Shown here: positions 49,555 to 61,222 of the stretch, piece by piece | Numbering within the stretch: the stretch's first letter is position 1 | Layout of the letters: each line of letters begins with the position of its first letter | Origin: Cheiracanthium punctorium | Taxonomy: Eukaryota; Arthropoda; Arachnida; Araneae; Cheiracanthiidae | NCBI GenBank assembly: GCA_038373885.1 | Contig: JAWZYV010015837.1 | Coordinates: 868,001 to 932,000, forward strand | Direction: 5' to 3' | DNA: 64,000 nt | Notes under the pieces: model-generated | The model's database searches: none | Seen by the model: the letters and a program-made list of their open reading frames with translations, nothing else | Told to the model about the DNA's origin: nothing | Made by a program: the position numbers and the translations under genes

Positions 49555-50850
49555 TGGCCGCTCATGTTTTTTTCTCTCCTATACCTTATACCAATATGGA
49601 TTCTATAGATTTTTTCGCTTGCCCGTAATATTGGAAAAGTCGTTTAAACATGTATAGCGAGAGTGCTTTACTCTTTATTCGAATAAAAGCTTCGGGTGTT
49701 GCGTAGAAATATCTGGATTTGGAATTTAAATATCTGAATATGCTTTACCATTGTTATCGGAAACTGAAGATATTCATAACATGTTTCTCTCCAGTTCATG
49801 CGAATTTTCACCTTTGAAACACGCACATAAAATAGAGGATTGTGGCCCTTGTTTTTATACTACACTTCAAGACAAATTTTTCTTCGGATAAATATCCTCG
49901 AAGAAGCTTCTTGTAAAGATGTTACGTTCTGTATTCGAAATTCAATACATAGGAAGTTTTAACTACCGTACACGTTCAACCGAGGTCTTTCTTCAATTTT
50001 ACTACATTTTATCTGACAAAATAATGATAATAGTAATGGATGTCAAATTTACAAAATAATATCACGGCTTGCATAAAACTAATGGGTTTACATTTCGAGC
50101 AATTTCTAATCGTAAAATTTACATAGTGTGTGTTTTTTAATTATTTTTATTACTATTTTTTTTGTATAAAATAGGAAATCAATTTTTTTAAAACAATCAC
50201 CATAATGCCAGTATAGCTTATTTTTAAGTTTGTTTTAACTGTTTCAGTAAATTCGATTTTCAACCTTAAACTTCATTTCATTGAAACCAAGATTAATCCG
50301 TTGCAACAAATTTCCAATAAAACAGAACATTATTCAAACCTGCCCGTTATTTAAAATACTAAAAGTTCACCGAGGAGCAGGCACGGAGTTAGAAAAATAT
50401 TTCGGTTTGGGTCGGAAAGTTAAAAATTGTCTCAAAAAAAGATTAATTATTGGCATCGACCTAACGAAAATCCTAATTTCTGGAAAGGTCCAGGTTTTCC
50501 CATGACCTACCCTTTAACTTGGTTCCTGCAGAAAAGCATATATTTTTTTCTGTAGGTGTTATGCATCTTTTTTTTAATCTCTACTCATGTCAAAACATTC
50601 CTCCTATCGTGATATAAACTTTGACAGATAGTTTCGCTTCAGAATCCTCAAAAAGTTCTATGTGCATGCTAAATAATACCTTATTATTTCTTAGTTGTTC
50701 TATGTCTTTTATTTATTTCTTATGCAGAGCTCTATTTGGAAAAAAAAAAAAAAAAACATAATTTCTCTCTAACAAATGAACGAGAAACAAGAAGGGAGGA
50801 GTGGGATTATATTTGACCCCAGCGTACGGCATTCTCCCTAAAGTTTCATT
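49555..50850 (+). repeat. Segmental duplication block gamma, unit 3
   Basis: This is the counterpart of 5940-6640, and extra sequence at 50100-50760 separates its two parts. It shows that unit 3 continues past the hAT-like element B. No channel gene follows within the window. Confidence 0.65.
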
Positions 50851-50859
50851 CGTACTGAC

Positions 50860-53020
50860 TCATTCTATCACTGATGCAATTTCATGAATTTTATTTGTGT
50901 ATTTATTCATTTATTTGCACTGCACACTAAACATTATGAGAAGATAGTCTTCTGCTGAAGTGAAACTACAGATTTTATTTTAGATTCTCCTTCCAAGAAA
51001 TGCCTTTTACCTTTCTTGAACCAAAATAAAATTGATTCAAAACATACAAAATTAACTTCTCTGTTGCTAGATGAATGCCTTGGTTTGCGTTTGTAATTTC
51101 TTCCCGTGATTTGCAATATCTTAAATATTTCTCAACAGTCTGTAACTAGGAAGTTTTAAACTAAAATGGCAGTCTCAAGATCAACATTTTCATGAGCATC
51201 TTTTTACTTTAACGTAAAAACGTATTTCGTACATTAACTAAAGAAAATAGGCGTGCTTAGAATTCTACCTCCCATAGGCAGCTTCAGACTTTTCTACTGA
51301 ACAATTGCAAATTTTAAAAGATTCCTCCCTCACTCACACCACAGAAGGTCCTAAACTAAATGCGAATTACTTTATTTTCAAAAGATAGCTTAAATCCAAC
51401 ATTCGTACACCCGCTCAAAAAAGTATTCGAGTATAAGCGAATTTTCCTCTTCAGGCTTTACAAATAAGTAATTAGTTTTGGGGAAAAGCACAACTCGACA
51501 GAAGAATGAAAAATTACAATTATGCATAACTTAATGCATATCTTATGATAAATAATTTTTAATATAGGGAACCAATGTAGGAGGTTTGACTTTTACGCGA
51601 ATGCTTTTTTGAGAAGGTGTAAATATATTTATTCCTACAATTAGTAATTCAAATAACCTGATAAGAAACTGAGCTTTTACTAACTCTGACGTAAAATTGG
51701 AAATTTATTGCCAAATTAAGAAAACATTCCACATCTATCAAATTTGTAAAATAATCTTACTTGAATGACATCAGTCGAAGAATAACAAGTGTTCCATTAT
51801 GTGCTGTAAGACTGCATATATAGAAATTGCAATTTTTAAAATTATAATCCCTAATATTGATTAAAATGTATTTTTTAAAAGCTCTTGCTTAAAATGAATT
51901 ATCACAAATATCTTTCATATCATTTGCGTACTTACTATTAAATAAAAGATAAATTAATCCTGCATACATTTTATTTTCTGTTAGAAGGACTAATTACAAT
52001 CATTTTTAACTTACAAATATGTTTAAACACTTAATAAAGCAACTTAAAAACACTTTTGAAAAATTAAGGTACCTAAAGCAAACATAATAAAGCATCAATT
52101 TTTCCGCTTCGGTTGAAGAATTTTTGCCAAAAAGTTTGTTTCTAATGATAAATATACGACAGAGTCTAAGTAGTAACTGAATTTTTATAAAAAAGAGGTT
52201 TTGATGGGTAATATATGGTTGAGAAATAATTATTTTGGATTTGAATTTAAAAAGTTTTTCAGTCAAGAACCTTAATTTAGATGGGCACTTCAAGAATTTT
52301 TATTACTATAGAAAATCAACTTGAAACATTTAATTAATTAAACACATTCTTAATTTAAAGCTTGTTTATTTTAAGAGACAGTATATATTATGTTATAGTT
52401 CTTTTGACTTACAGCAAAATTAAAAGTATTATAAATTATGGTAAGTGTTTTCACTATGCCCACTTTTAGTAAATGTCAAAATCTTTCAGGGTTTATTAAA
52501 TTCTAAACTATTCCGTCATTAATATTCATCAAGGCTTCTAAACTTTTGTACCTTTCAAAAAGAAATAAGATGAATGCGTTCTTGAGCAAATTTTTAAGGA
52601 ATCGATCTTGATCTAATGAGTCATTTTTTAACTGTTTCACTTCAAAAAGAAAGCAACTAACAAAGTATCGTTGATTTTTTAGTAACATCATAAGGAATAT
52701 ATCTCAGTTAGCCGAAATCATTTAAGCGTTAAGTGAAATTTTTTTTTCAAACTCACGGAATAATGTAATAACAAATTAACCATGAAGTAACTGTGATAAT
52801 TATTGTGGCATTATGACCAGTTCATTTGCTTCAGATATTTATCTATTAAGACTTTCGTTAAAGCAAAAAAAAAAAAAAAAAAAAAGCTTCAAACAAACTG
52901 TAGAAACACTATGTTTCTATTTTAGACTGAGAATAAAACTTTTGTTGAAACATAAGTATAAGTAAAATGATCAGGGTACAGCAGTCTATGATACTTTTTT
53001 TGCAGTGGCAAGACTTTTAT
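50860..53020. other. No gene recognised
   Basis: AT-rich sequence. Two minus-strand frames (52006-52293, 52503-52691) are open for 95 and 62 codons but show no motif. Poly-A runs lie at 50742-50757 and 52866-52885. Confidence 0.5.
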
Positions 53021-53032
53021 AATTACTCCAGT

Positions 53033-53212
53033 CATTGGTGCAAAATGGCATGTAACATTGAGAGGGGGGGGGGGGCAACATGTAAGATTGAGAGGGCAAA
53101 ATGTTTACTATCGCAAGAAATATCATTTTCATATAGGTTATATCTGAATTTTCTTGAATTTTAAGGGGGGGATGCAGTTGCCCCCTCTCGCCTACAGTAA
53201 ATTACACCTATG
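53033..53212. mobile_element. hAT-like MITE with G-run, imperfect ends
   Basis: The inverted ends CATTGGTGCAA and, read inward, CATAGGTGTAA are flanked by ACTCCAGT (53025-53032) and CCTCCAGT (53213-53220), an 8-bp duplication with one mismatch. Inside, a run of 12 G and the repeated AACATTGAGAGGG / AAGATTGAGAGGG give a G-rich left arm that pairs with the C-rich GCCCCCTCTC near the right end. Non-coding. Confidence 0.7.
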
Positions 53213-53734
53213 CCTCCAGTCATGGCCGTGCCTAGATTTTTGCGGTCCGGTGTGAGATCAACTTTTTGCGGCCCTTAAATATAGATTTCTTTTTTTCGAA
53301 AATGATAACATAAGAGCTTAGAATTTTCTCACTATTTTATAACTTTATACACATTCTCTCAAAAGTTAGTTACATTTTTTGAAATATTTTAAGTAGAAAT
53401 TTTATTTGCTCTCCAACAATGCTAATAGTGCCAAGCCATACTATCCGAGTTAACCTTTTTCTTAATTTTGAATTTTCCCATGTGTTGGCCACAGTTGAAC
53501 ATTCAGATTTTCAGAATCTATCTAACAATCATAAAGATATTTAAAACAAACAATATTGACTAAAGGAATGTATTGAAGTTTAGATAGATATATCGACGGA
53601 AAAGACAGATGTTTAAGATGATTCATAGAATAAAGTTTGACTTTTTGTTGTCACTCGGTTCGTTTGCACCTTCCGCAACCCGCTAACCACTACCTTCTTC
53701 AGTTATGAAAAGCCAATTGATGTGTAAAAAAACT

Positions 53735-54287
53735 TTTTAACAAAAAAATTAAACCGCCAAAAAACTCAAAAGCAAAAAATAATAAACTTTTTTTTTAATT
53801 AACCTTAATAACTAAGTTCTTAAACTAATGTAAGTTCACTTAAGTAATTTTGAGTCGGTGCCAAATAACCAATGAACAAAGATCACTAAATTGCCTAAAT
53901 CTCCATTGTTAATAGGAGTAATTTATTGTTCGCACACAGATTTTAATGCTGAACTGTGAATTACAAAGTAGACCTCTCTGCATTTCCGCGAAAGCTCGTT
54001 GATCGTGAGCGACGTGCGGAGAGCACATTTTTTGGAATGTTAATGTTTATCGCCGATTTCACGTTGCATTGTTTATTTGATTTGGTTATTTCTTTAAATT
54101 TAAGGTAATTTAGTGATCTTTGTTCATCTGTAATTTTGAGTTGGTTCTTTGGCACCGACTCAAAATTACTTAGGTATACTTACATTAGTTTAAGAACTTA
54201 GTTATTACGGTTAATTAAAAAAAGGTTTATTATTTTTTGCTTTTGAGTTTTTCGGCGGTTTAATTTTTTTGTTAAAAATTTTTATTT
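53735..54287. mobile_element. Foldback element with ~175-bp arms
   Basis: The left arm (53735-53905) and right arm (54105-54287) are inverted copies. Shared parts include TTAACAAAAAAATTAAACCG, TAAGTTCTTAAACTAATGTA, TGAGTCGGTGCCAAA and GAACAAAGATCACTAAATT. The loop of about 200 bp holds a GC-richer patch near 53970-54030. No target duplication was recognised, so the mobile origin is inferred from the structure. Confidence 0.7.
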
Positions 54288-54319
54288 TATAATTTTTTCG
54301 TGGCTATAAACGCAAATTA

Positions 54320-55110
54320 ACAGCTTTGTGACGTCAAATTGAGCAAGCGAATTCTTTGCATTCATCTGTGTACGTCACACAGTAGCTAGAATTAAAAAAT
54401 AACTGTTACGCATGCGCGAAAATTCAAGAAATTTTGGATCTTTCAACAGTTCTGAAATATCCAATTTGCAATATTTGACGCATTATCATACCTCCAAAAA
54501 AAAAAACATTGCCAAGTGGTACACATTTCTTTATGGTCGCCAGTCAAAACTACCACCGGCAGGGTACTTCGCTCCCACTGAACATCGCCCACGATGGCGC
54601 CAGAACCAACACTAAATGAACATCAAAATGTAAACAGCACCGGATACGGAACATAGACCAGATCTTTTTAGCTGTATGAATTTCGGAAATTTTAATAACA
54701 TTCAAATATTTTTTTGGAAACGGCTAACAAAAACAAAATGTGTGCGTGGGATTTACACATTCGCGTGCGTTAAAATCGTTTATTCAAAATTAAAGCATCG
54801 ACGCCTATGTACTTAAATTCAGAACTACAAAAATCTTAAAAGAATTGTTTTAACAAGCGAAAACAAAATGTACACGTATGTGCTGTGTACTGTGAACGAA
54901 GATGGTGGTTGATGTGCAGTTTTAAACAGTGATGTTAAAACGTCGCCACTATCACTTGCAAAGGACGATTTCGATATGAGGCTATTTCACTCACGTGTCG
55001 GTGGAAAATACAAATTTGAACTATCAGATTGAAACATTGAGTGTCAACTGAAACTACATTTTAAGTTGATTGGTTGGAGGTCACGTGTTGGCTGAAAAAT
55101 GACGTCACAC
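54320..55110. promoter_or_regulatory. Possible promoter-like block with CRE and E-box motifs
   Basis: The block contains TGTGACGTCA near 54327, TACGTCAC near 54371, TCACGTGT near 54990, CCAAT-type TGATTGGTTGG near 55067, TCACGTGTTGG near 55080 and TGACGTCAC near 55098. This is unusually dense for AT-rich DNA. No transcript or coding exon was recognised next to it. The function is inference from motifs only. Confidence 0.25.
54505..54655 (+). repeat. Interspersed repeat with GC-rich motif, copy 2
   Basis: This is the counterpart of 49180-49335 in the same orientation. The 67-codon frame through it (54412-54615) is broken in the other copy. Confidence 0.65.
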
Positions 55111-55576
55111 GGACACCGTCCATTTAAAAAAAAAAACAACTCTTCTCGTAATAGCATCTAACAAATATCGATTCAAGAGCTTATATTCCTCGTTAGAGCT
55201 TCTATTTTATTTTATGAAAACTATAAAATTTAAGGAATATTACATTTTCACGAGGAAAAGGAAAAAGATCACTAAACGAGCTGGCATTTAAAAAAATAAA
55301 TAAATAGCTATTTAAAAGTCATATTTTATGCGAGTTCATACATTATAATCAGTGAGTGAAAAATCAACCATACCCTGTTTTCCTACCCTTAGGGTTGCAA
55401 TATTTTTTCCAAATCTATATGGGACCATCTTCGGGGTATACCCTTTCCAATAAAAAAAGAATTATCAAAATCGGATTACTCTGTAAAAAGTTATGTGTGA
55501 TCATACATAAAAAAAAACTCCACTCGACTTTCCGAACACTTACGATTAAGATCATTACCAAGCATTTAAATAAATT

Positions 55577-55740
55577 TTAATCGATGAATAATTCAAACAT
55601 ATATACCAAATTGAAGATCAATCGAATGTACCGTTTAAACGCTAGCGCACTTTCAAGAATTTCTTCCCATAGGCCAAAATGTAAAAGAAATCTTTGACGT
55701 AGCCCTGTAGAAAAACTATAAGTCCTATGCACATCAAAAT
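55577..55740. repeat. Host repeat unit, left part
   Basis: This stretch matches 57765-57915 almost throughout (shared blocks TTTAAACGCTAGCGCACTTT, GTAAAAGAAATCTTTG and AGCCCTGTAGAAAAACTATA). It is interrupted by the hAT element at 55749. It is probably part of a longer interspersed repeat with no coding potential. Confidence 0.75.
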
Positions 55741-55748
55741 CAATAAAG

Positions 55749-57742
55749 TAGTGCTGTAAAAGTAACGACAAAATGAGTATCCGTATGTATTTGTTACTTA
55801 GATGTTCGCTATTCGTTACTAAGTGTTCGTTACTCGTTACTTTCGTTACTACTAATAGAATCGGTAATAGGGTGTTATATGTGCCCCATAACAACACATC
55901 CGGGACAGTGTTGTTATGGGTATATGCCGCCCATACATAAACCCATAACAAAACCTAACCAAAAAGAATTTTTTTTAGCGAAGTTGTACAAAGTTGTATT
56001 TAGAGCTTATTTTCTCTGATTTACAGATTGTTTTTATACACATTTATGGTTTTATACAATGCTAAATTATCCGAATTACTGAGTACACATAGAAATCTTC
56101 CAAAGACATATGCCATTCTTTTTTTTCTCAACCCCCCTTTTTTAAATTCTGAACGCTGGTTTAACCTGTTCACTCTTATCATAAAAAGTGTAAAGGAAAG
56201 CTTGTGACTCGTGTTTTTTTCTGGGAGCGGGTTCTCGAATACTGAGATCCAGGGATTGGGCCATATATATTAAATTCACAGGGCAGGGGATCTCAGTATG
56301 ATATCAACTACTTTGCGTCTCTACAAGCATAATATCTTTATTATTTGTGAGTTCTTATTTCATATCAAAAACTTCTTTTGCTGGACGATTTTTCGAAGTA
56401 AATTAAAAATTACCATATTTTAAATTAAAATTGTTTAATTCAGTGAGAATTATCTATTTTTAAGATATTTCCAGTTCTATTTCTGCACTTTTGGGATGAA
56501 AGGGGTTAGCCCCTTCTGTGGGTGCATATATGAGAGCATTCTTTAAACAAAAATTATCACTCCTTTCATACAGAAAGAATGGTTGCACCGGACTATGCGT
56601 ATTCCATGAGTTCATGGAATAAAATGTACCATAAAATAGGGCAGATGGCCCCCTAAACGCCGACATTTTAGAAACATACTGAACTTTATTGAATTATTTT
56701 AATACCAGTGGCTTACGCAGGAGTGGGCACAGAAATCCCGGGTAGCTCCCAATTTTTTATATATTTTTTAAACAATTACTTAAATGTGTTTACGTTTCCA
56801 TGCTAAATATTTTTTTAGTTCCAAATAATATTTTAAATAATAAAAATGTGTGAATTCGTTTACTTTATAAAAAAATATTTTTTTAAAGGTGTATTTAAAT
56901 AATTTGTTATTTATTACTCATATTTCGATTCTAGCTAAAAAAAAAGAAAAAGTTAAGTTCGCAATCCTGCTTCGGAACCACCCTGAAAGAAAGAATTCTG
57001 ATTGCACCACTATTTAGTACTAAAATGTTAGAAAGCCCGAAATTAGCACCCCTTACTAACATGCTTCTCTTATATGTATTGCTCCTCTACAATTATAAGA
57101 ACACCCCCTTCCCCCCCTGCAAAAAAAAGTTCAACTGCGCATAAGAACGCACTATACACCGGATCCTATCCCCCCATTGTACGACCCATATCAATAGAGC
57201 AGCAGATAGTATATCCATCTCCATAACTGTAACGAAACATACGGATTCTTCCAAACCTTATCAAAACGATACCATTCGGCTCGGCACAAACGAATTGCAA
57301 CCAGAACATACTACTCCTCAAATACCGAAACTGATTTTTCCCTTCAAACAGCGAGAATCCATAATACTTCCGGTATCTAGTAACGGAACGGAACATACTA
57401 TTACTCAAATGCCGAAATTCATTTTCTCCCTCCGGCAGTCTTGTATTCGAAGTTCGAACCTGGTCGATCCGATATGCACACTCAAGTCATTTTTCCCCTT
57501 GAAACCGCGATCCGATATCCAGTAACAAACAGAAGATATTAGTACTCGATTACTGGAACCCGTTTCCCCCTAGTTCGCCTCGCCTGGAAGTCTGTATTCG
57601 AAGTTCGAAGCTGCTCGATCCGAAACATTTTCGGATCGAGTAACGAGTAACGATATCAACCGAAAAGTAACAATTCGTTACTTCGAGTCTGAGTGATTAT
57701 CCGTATCTTAGTACCGAATACATGCGGTTTGCTTCAGCTCTA
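55749..57742. mobile_element. Non-autonomous hAT element, 2.0 kb
   Basis: The ends are TAGTGCTGTAAAAG and, read inward, TAGAGCTGAAGCAAAC. They are flanked by the perfect 8-bp duplication CAATAAAG (55741-55748, 57743-57750). Near both ends the sequence is rich in GTTACT/AGTAAC repeats (55800-55850, 57640-57695). No transposase is recognisable; the short frames inside (for example 57166-57408) have no known motif. The host sequence on both sides belongs to a tandem repeat whose uninterrupted neighbour at 57.9 kb shows the empty site. Confidence 0.88.
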
Positions 57743-57745
57743 CAA

Positions 57746-58140
57746 TAAAGGTCTTATAATGGTGGTTTATAACATGTATACCCAATTTGAGCTCAATCGA
57801 ATGTATTGTTTAAACGCTAGCGCACTTTCAAGAATATCTCCCCATAGGCCATAATGTAAAAGAAATCTTTGTCATAGCCCTGTAGAAAAACTATAAGTTC
57901 TATACACACCAAAATCAATACCGGTCTTGCGACGGTGGTTTATAACATATATACCCAATTTGAGCTCAATCGAATGCCCATTTCAGGAGCTATCGTGCTC
58001 ACACACACACACACACATACATACATCTCGTAAAAATAGCATAAATGAATTCAGAAGACCTCAAAACGTGTTAATACACCAAAATCTCGAATTCGAATTT
58101 TTTCATGATTATAATACTTTCCTTACATGGTACAGGTTCG
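57746..58140. repeat. Host repeat, continuation and second unit
   Basis: Two partial units follow each other: GGTGGTTTATAACAT then ACCCAATTTGAGCTCAATCG occurs at about 57762 and again at about 57935. The second copy ends in an (AC)n run (57999-58016). It is followed by a segment with AAATCTCGAATTCGAATTTT up to 58137. The order of blocks suggests one dispersed repeat with a microsatellite inside. Function and class are unknown. Confidence 0.65.
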
Positions 58141-59320
58141 GAAAGTAATAAATATGCGCGTCGACTTGAGAACCTCCTCCGTTTTTCGTCGGTTAAAAAG
58201 AAACAATCCCATCTCTAAATCAACATTTTTGTATAGGTATGATGTCTCATTGACTTTCATACAAATTCTTTCCTGGCAGGGGTTGGGCTGGCTTCTTAAA
58301 TTTCTGGATTCCAAGAACTCATGCTTAAATATTTGTGCTCTCTCACTGAATTGTATGAGCCTTTTCCATTAACATTAGAAAATAATGAAAATTTTTATAA
58401 ATTTAACATAGAGACGTAAAAGTGAGTGCTCAAAAACACTTTCCGCCTACGGCCTTAGAGCGGGTACCAAATAAATTGGTTCCTTCTTGGGAAAAATGGG
58501 GGTGAAGTACTAACAATCAGCGATTTCTGTTCTGATGTATTGCGTTACATTCGTATGTACTAAGCTGTCGTCATTTCTGTCGTCTGGAACTATAGAACAC
58601 AACGTCTTGTATTTGGGTTAGGTTAATCAGGGTCGCCACTATGCTTGTGAGAATAACCTATCCGGTTTTGTCACGATTAGTTTCTGATCGTGTATTACGT
58701 TTTGTGGCACCATCAATGCCATGAATTATTCATTTATAAAATTATTATAGTTAAAATATAAATAAATATCTTTGGCATTACTAGTGTTTCGCGGACCAAA
58801 ATTTGGAAAACCCTATCCATAGAAATAGTAGAGCTCCTGGTTTCGTAAGATTTTGTTTAATCAATACTATCTATCTACTACACTTAAAACCGCCGATCAG
58901 AATGGAAGCAAGATTTAGTTTTTAAATATTTTAAACGATAAAATATTTTTTAAACTCTGAATGGGCGGCTATACTTAAAAATTAGTTTAAATTTTTAGGT
59001 AATATTTCATGGTTCGTTTAACAAGGTTTTGCAGTTCATAAAACACTCTCTATATATTCATCTAGTACAGTGGGTACTACTTTAAAGTAAAAGTATAGCA
59101 CTGTCGTAAAATTTTTATGCATACTATTAGATTAAATGGGCAGATTTTTTTTAAATTTTCTATTAAATGATACTAAAAGGATTACAAATTATACGCAAAA
59201 AATCTTTTAATTAGACTAATTTTGTTGTATCCATAATACAAGCAAGAAGCCCTTAAATTTTATTTAAATCTTAGATTCTAATCGGTACTACCATTTTCAG
59301 AATTTACTTGTTTCACTTTG
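58140..59320. other. No gene recognised
   Basis: This contains the tail of the dispersed repeat (to about 58200, with CTTGAGAACCTCCTCCG) and otherwise AT-rich sequence without a conserved frame. Confidence 0.5.
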
Positions 59321-59325
59321 CTTAA

Positions 59326-60035
59326 GGAGACATAGTACGTTTAAACTTCTAAAAAATCAATTTTTCAAAAGTAATTTAAAAAAATAATTCAGATAGTTAG
59401 GAATATATTAAAACAAACCGCATCTAAATTGAATGAAAACTACACGTGCAGAAAATAAAAGTAATAAAGCTAACGTGGACTTTTCCTATAAACGCAGTGT
59501 AAAGAAACTTGATTTTCTCAGTTTCTGATTTTTGCACTTTCGCACAAGATTAAAAAAAGAGTTATGAATGGAAAGTTATGAAATTTTACGTATGGATTTT
59601 ACATCTAGATCTTTATTCACTGAACCTCAGATTTGATAAATCATAATATAACATGATAAATCATAAAAATCTCAATAATTTTAAAATTCTGTTATTCATC
59701 ATGTTATAAAATAAAATATTTTGGTCCCATTATCAAATCTGAGGTTCAGAGAATAAAGATATGTGCATACAACCTACATGTAAAATTTCATAACTTTTTT
59801 TTTAATCTTGTGAGAAAGTGCAAAAATCAGAAACTGAGAAAATCAAGTTTCTTTACACTGCGTTTATAGGAAAAGTCCATGTTAGCTTTATTACTTTTAA
59901 TTGCTGCGGGCGTAGTTTTTGTTCGATTTTGATGCGGTTTGTTTTAATATATTCCTAACTATCTGAATTATTTTTTTAATTACTTTTGAAAAATTGATTT
60001 TTTAGAAGTTTAAAGGTACTATGTTGTTTGTTCCC
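59326..60035. mobile_element. Foldback element with ~330-bp arms, TTAA flanks
   Basis: The left arm (59326-59660) and right arm (59700-60035) are reverse complements along nearly their whole length. They share, for example, ACATAGTAC, GAAACTTGATTTTCTCAG and CAAATCTGAGGTTCA with their complements. TTAA stands at both outer borders (59322-59325, 60036-60039). A short, AT-rich loop separates the arms. It is non-coding. It is probably a large TTAA-type MITE; if transcribed it would form one long hairpin. Confidence 0.85.
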
Positions 60036-60039
60036 TTAA

Positions 60040-61029
60040 GTAATTTCAGGCAGTAGTAAAAGAAAAATTATCTTCAATAAGTTACAAAATATTGCTTAAT
60101 TAAATGAACAAAAAGCTATATCTCACTACAAAACAGAATAATTAAAAAATAAATATTTCACGGAAAATTTTAGGACTATTTATAAACTGTTTTTATTAAA
60201 CATTTTATACACACAATTGCTATATGCATATGTGTTGTTTGGACAATTACGACTTAAGTGACAAACTCCATACAAATTTTATTTTAAAAGGCGTAAAATC
60301 ATTCTTAACATGAAAAAAAAATGTGTTAAATTCAAATTAATTCATGGTTGTCATAAATTGAATTTGTTAAGCAAAACTTTCAACTTAAAATTTTCATAGG
60401 CATATTATGTCTAGAAGTGAGTAATGACAATTTCAGTGGATGTTTTTAGCATAGTTTTTCTCGGTGTAATACAATGCAAATTAAATATCAGAATTTGTGC
60501 CGAAAGATGTGATGTCACTCCTGAAATGTACGTGAAATATCACGTCAAATTGATTCCTTTAACTTGATTAATTTTCTTATGCGTTTCATCGTTGTTCGAC
60601 CTGAATTTTAGCTATTTGCCATTTTGTTTTCCATTGATTATTAATTAAAACTAAATTTCCATTTTGTGGATTACACTTCAATACCCCCTTTTTTACGTCA
60701 TCTACCTCTTTAATTTGAAATTAAAAGTTTCATGAACGCTCCCATTTCATCATACCTTTTAATAGAGCAATATAAATTTTATCGTGGAAATAAAAAGTAA
60801 CACATAAAGAAAATATAATTTGCTAAAATTTGATACGAAAACTAGTTTTGATATAGTCGTATTTCCGCCTCCATTAATTTTAATCGTAATTGTATTCATT
60901 CAGCTCTGAACAGTATATCGACAGTGTAAAGTATTGCTAGTCCATGATTACATCAAAAGTCAAAGTATATAATAAAAAATGCATAGGAACTTATAAACAC
61001 TCTAATACGATGAATAGAACGAAACACAC
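60040..61029. other. No gene recognised
   Basis: AT-rich sequence after the foldback element. If the exon at 61030-61222 is real, its downstream intron would lie here; no following exon could be chosen. Confidence 0.45.
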
Positions 61030-61222
61030 CTATAACTTTCTCCAAACATAGATTCCCACTTATCTATGTACCCATGGGGATATCTAGAAAGAATGTTTCG
61101 TTTGCAAAACACATTAAAAGAATCAATAGCAGTACTCAAAACACCCCAATGCTTACTCGACCAATTAGTGCTTCTCGCAGACAGCATAGATTCCAAAATG
61201 TTGTCCGGTATCAGATCAGTTT
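61030..61222 (-). CDS. Candidate orphan internal exon, unknown protein
   Basis: On the minus strand the frame is open from an acceptor-like TATTCTAG (exon from 61222) to a donor-like TATAG/GTGTGT (exon end 61030). It encodes about 64 residues, including NILESMLSARSTNWSSKHWG and FCKRNILSRYPHGYIDKWES. Residue use is protein-like and the region is not repeated in the window. I recognise no family. Neighbouring exons were not found. It may be a real exon of a gene running toward lower coordinates, a relic, or chance. Confidence 0.3.

Noticed and set aside
55577..55951. 124-codon minus frame
   Set aside because: It runs across the border of a host repeat and the end of a hAT element, so it is a chance composite.
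57166..57408. Transposase inside the 2-kb hAT element
   Set aside because: The frames are short and lack the RW motif, CxxH region and acidic residues of hAT transposases.
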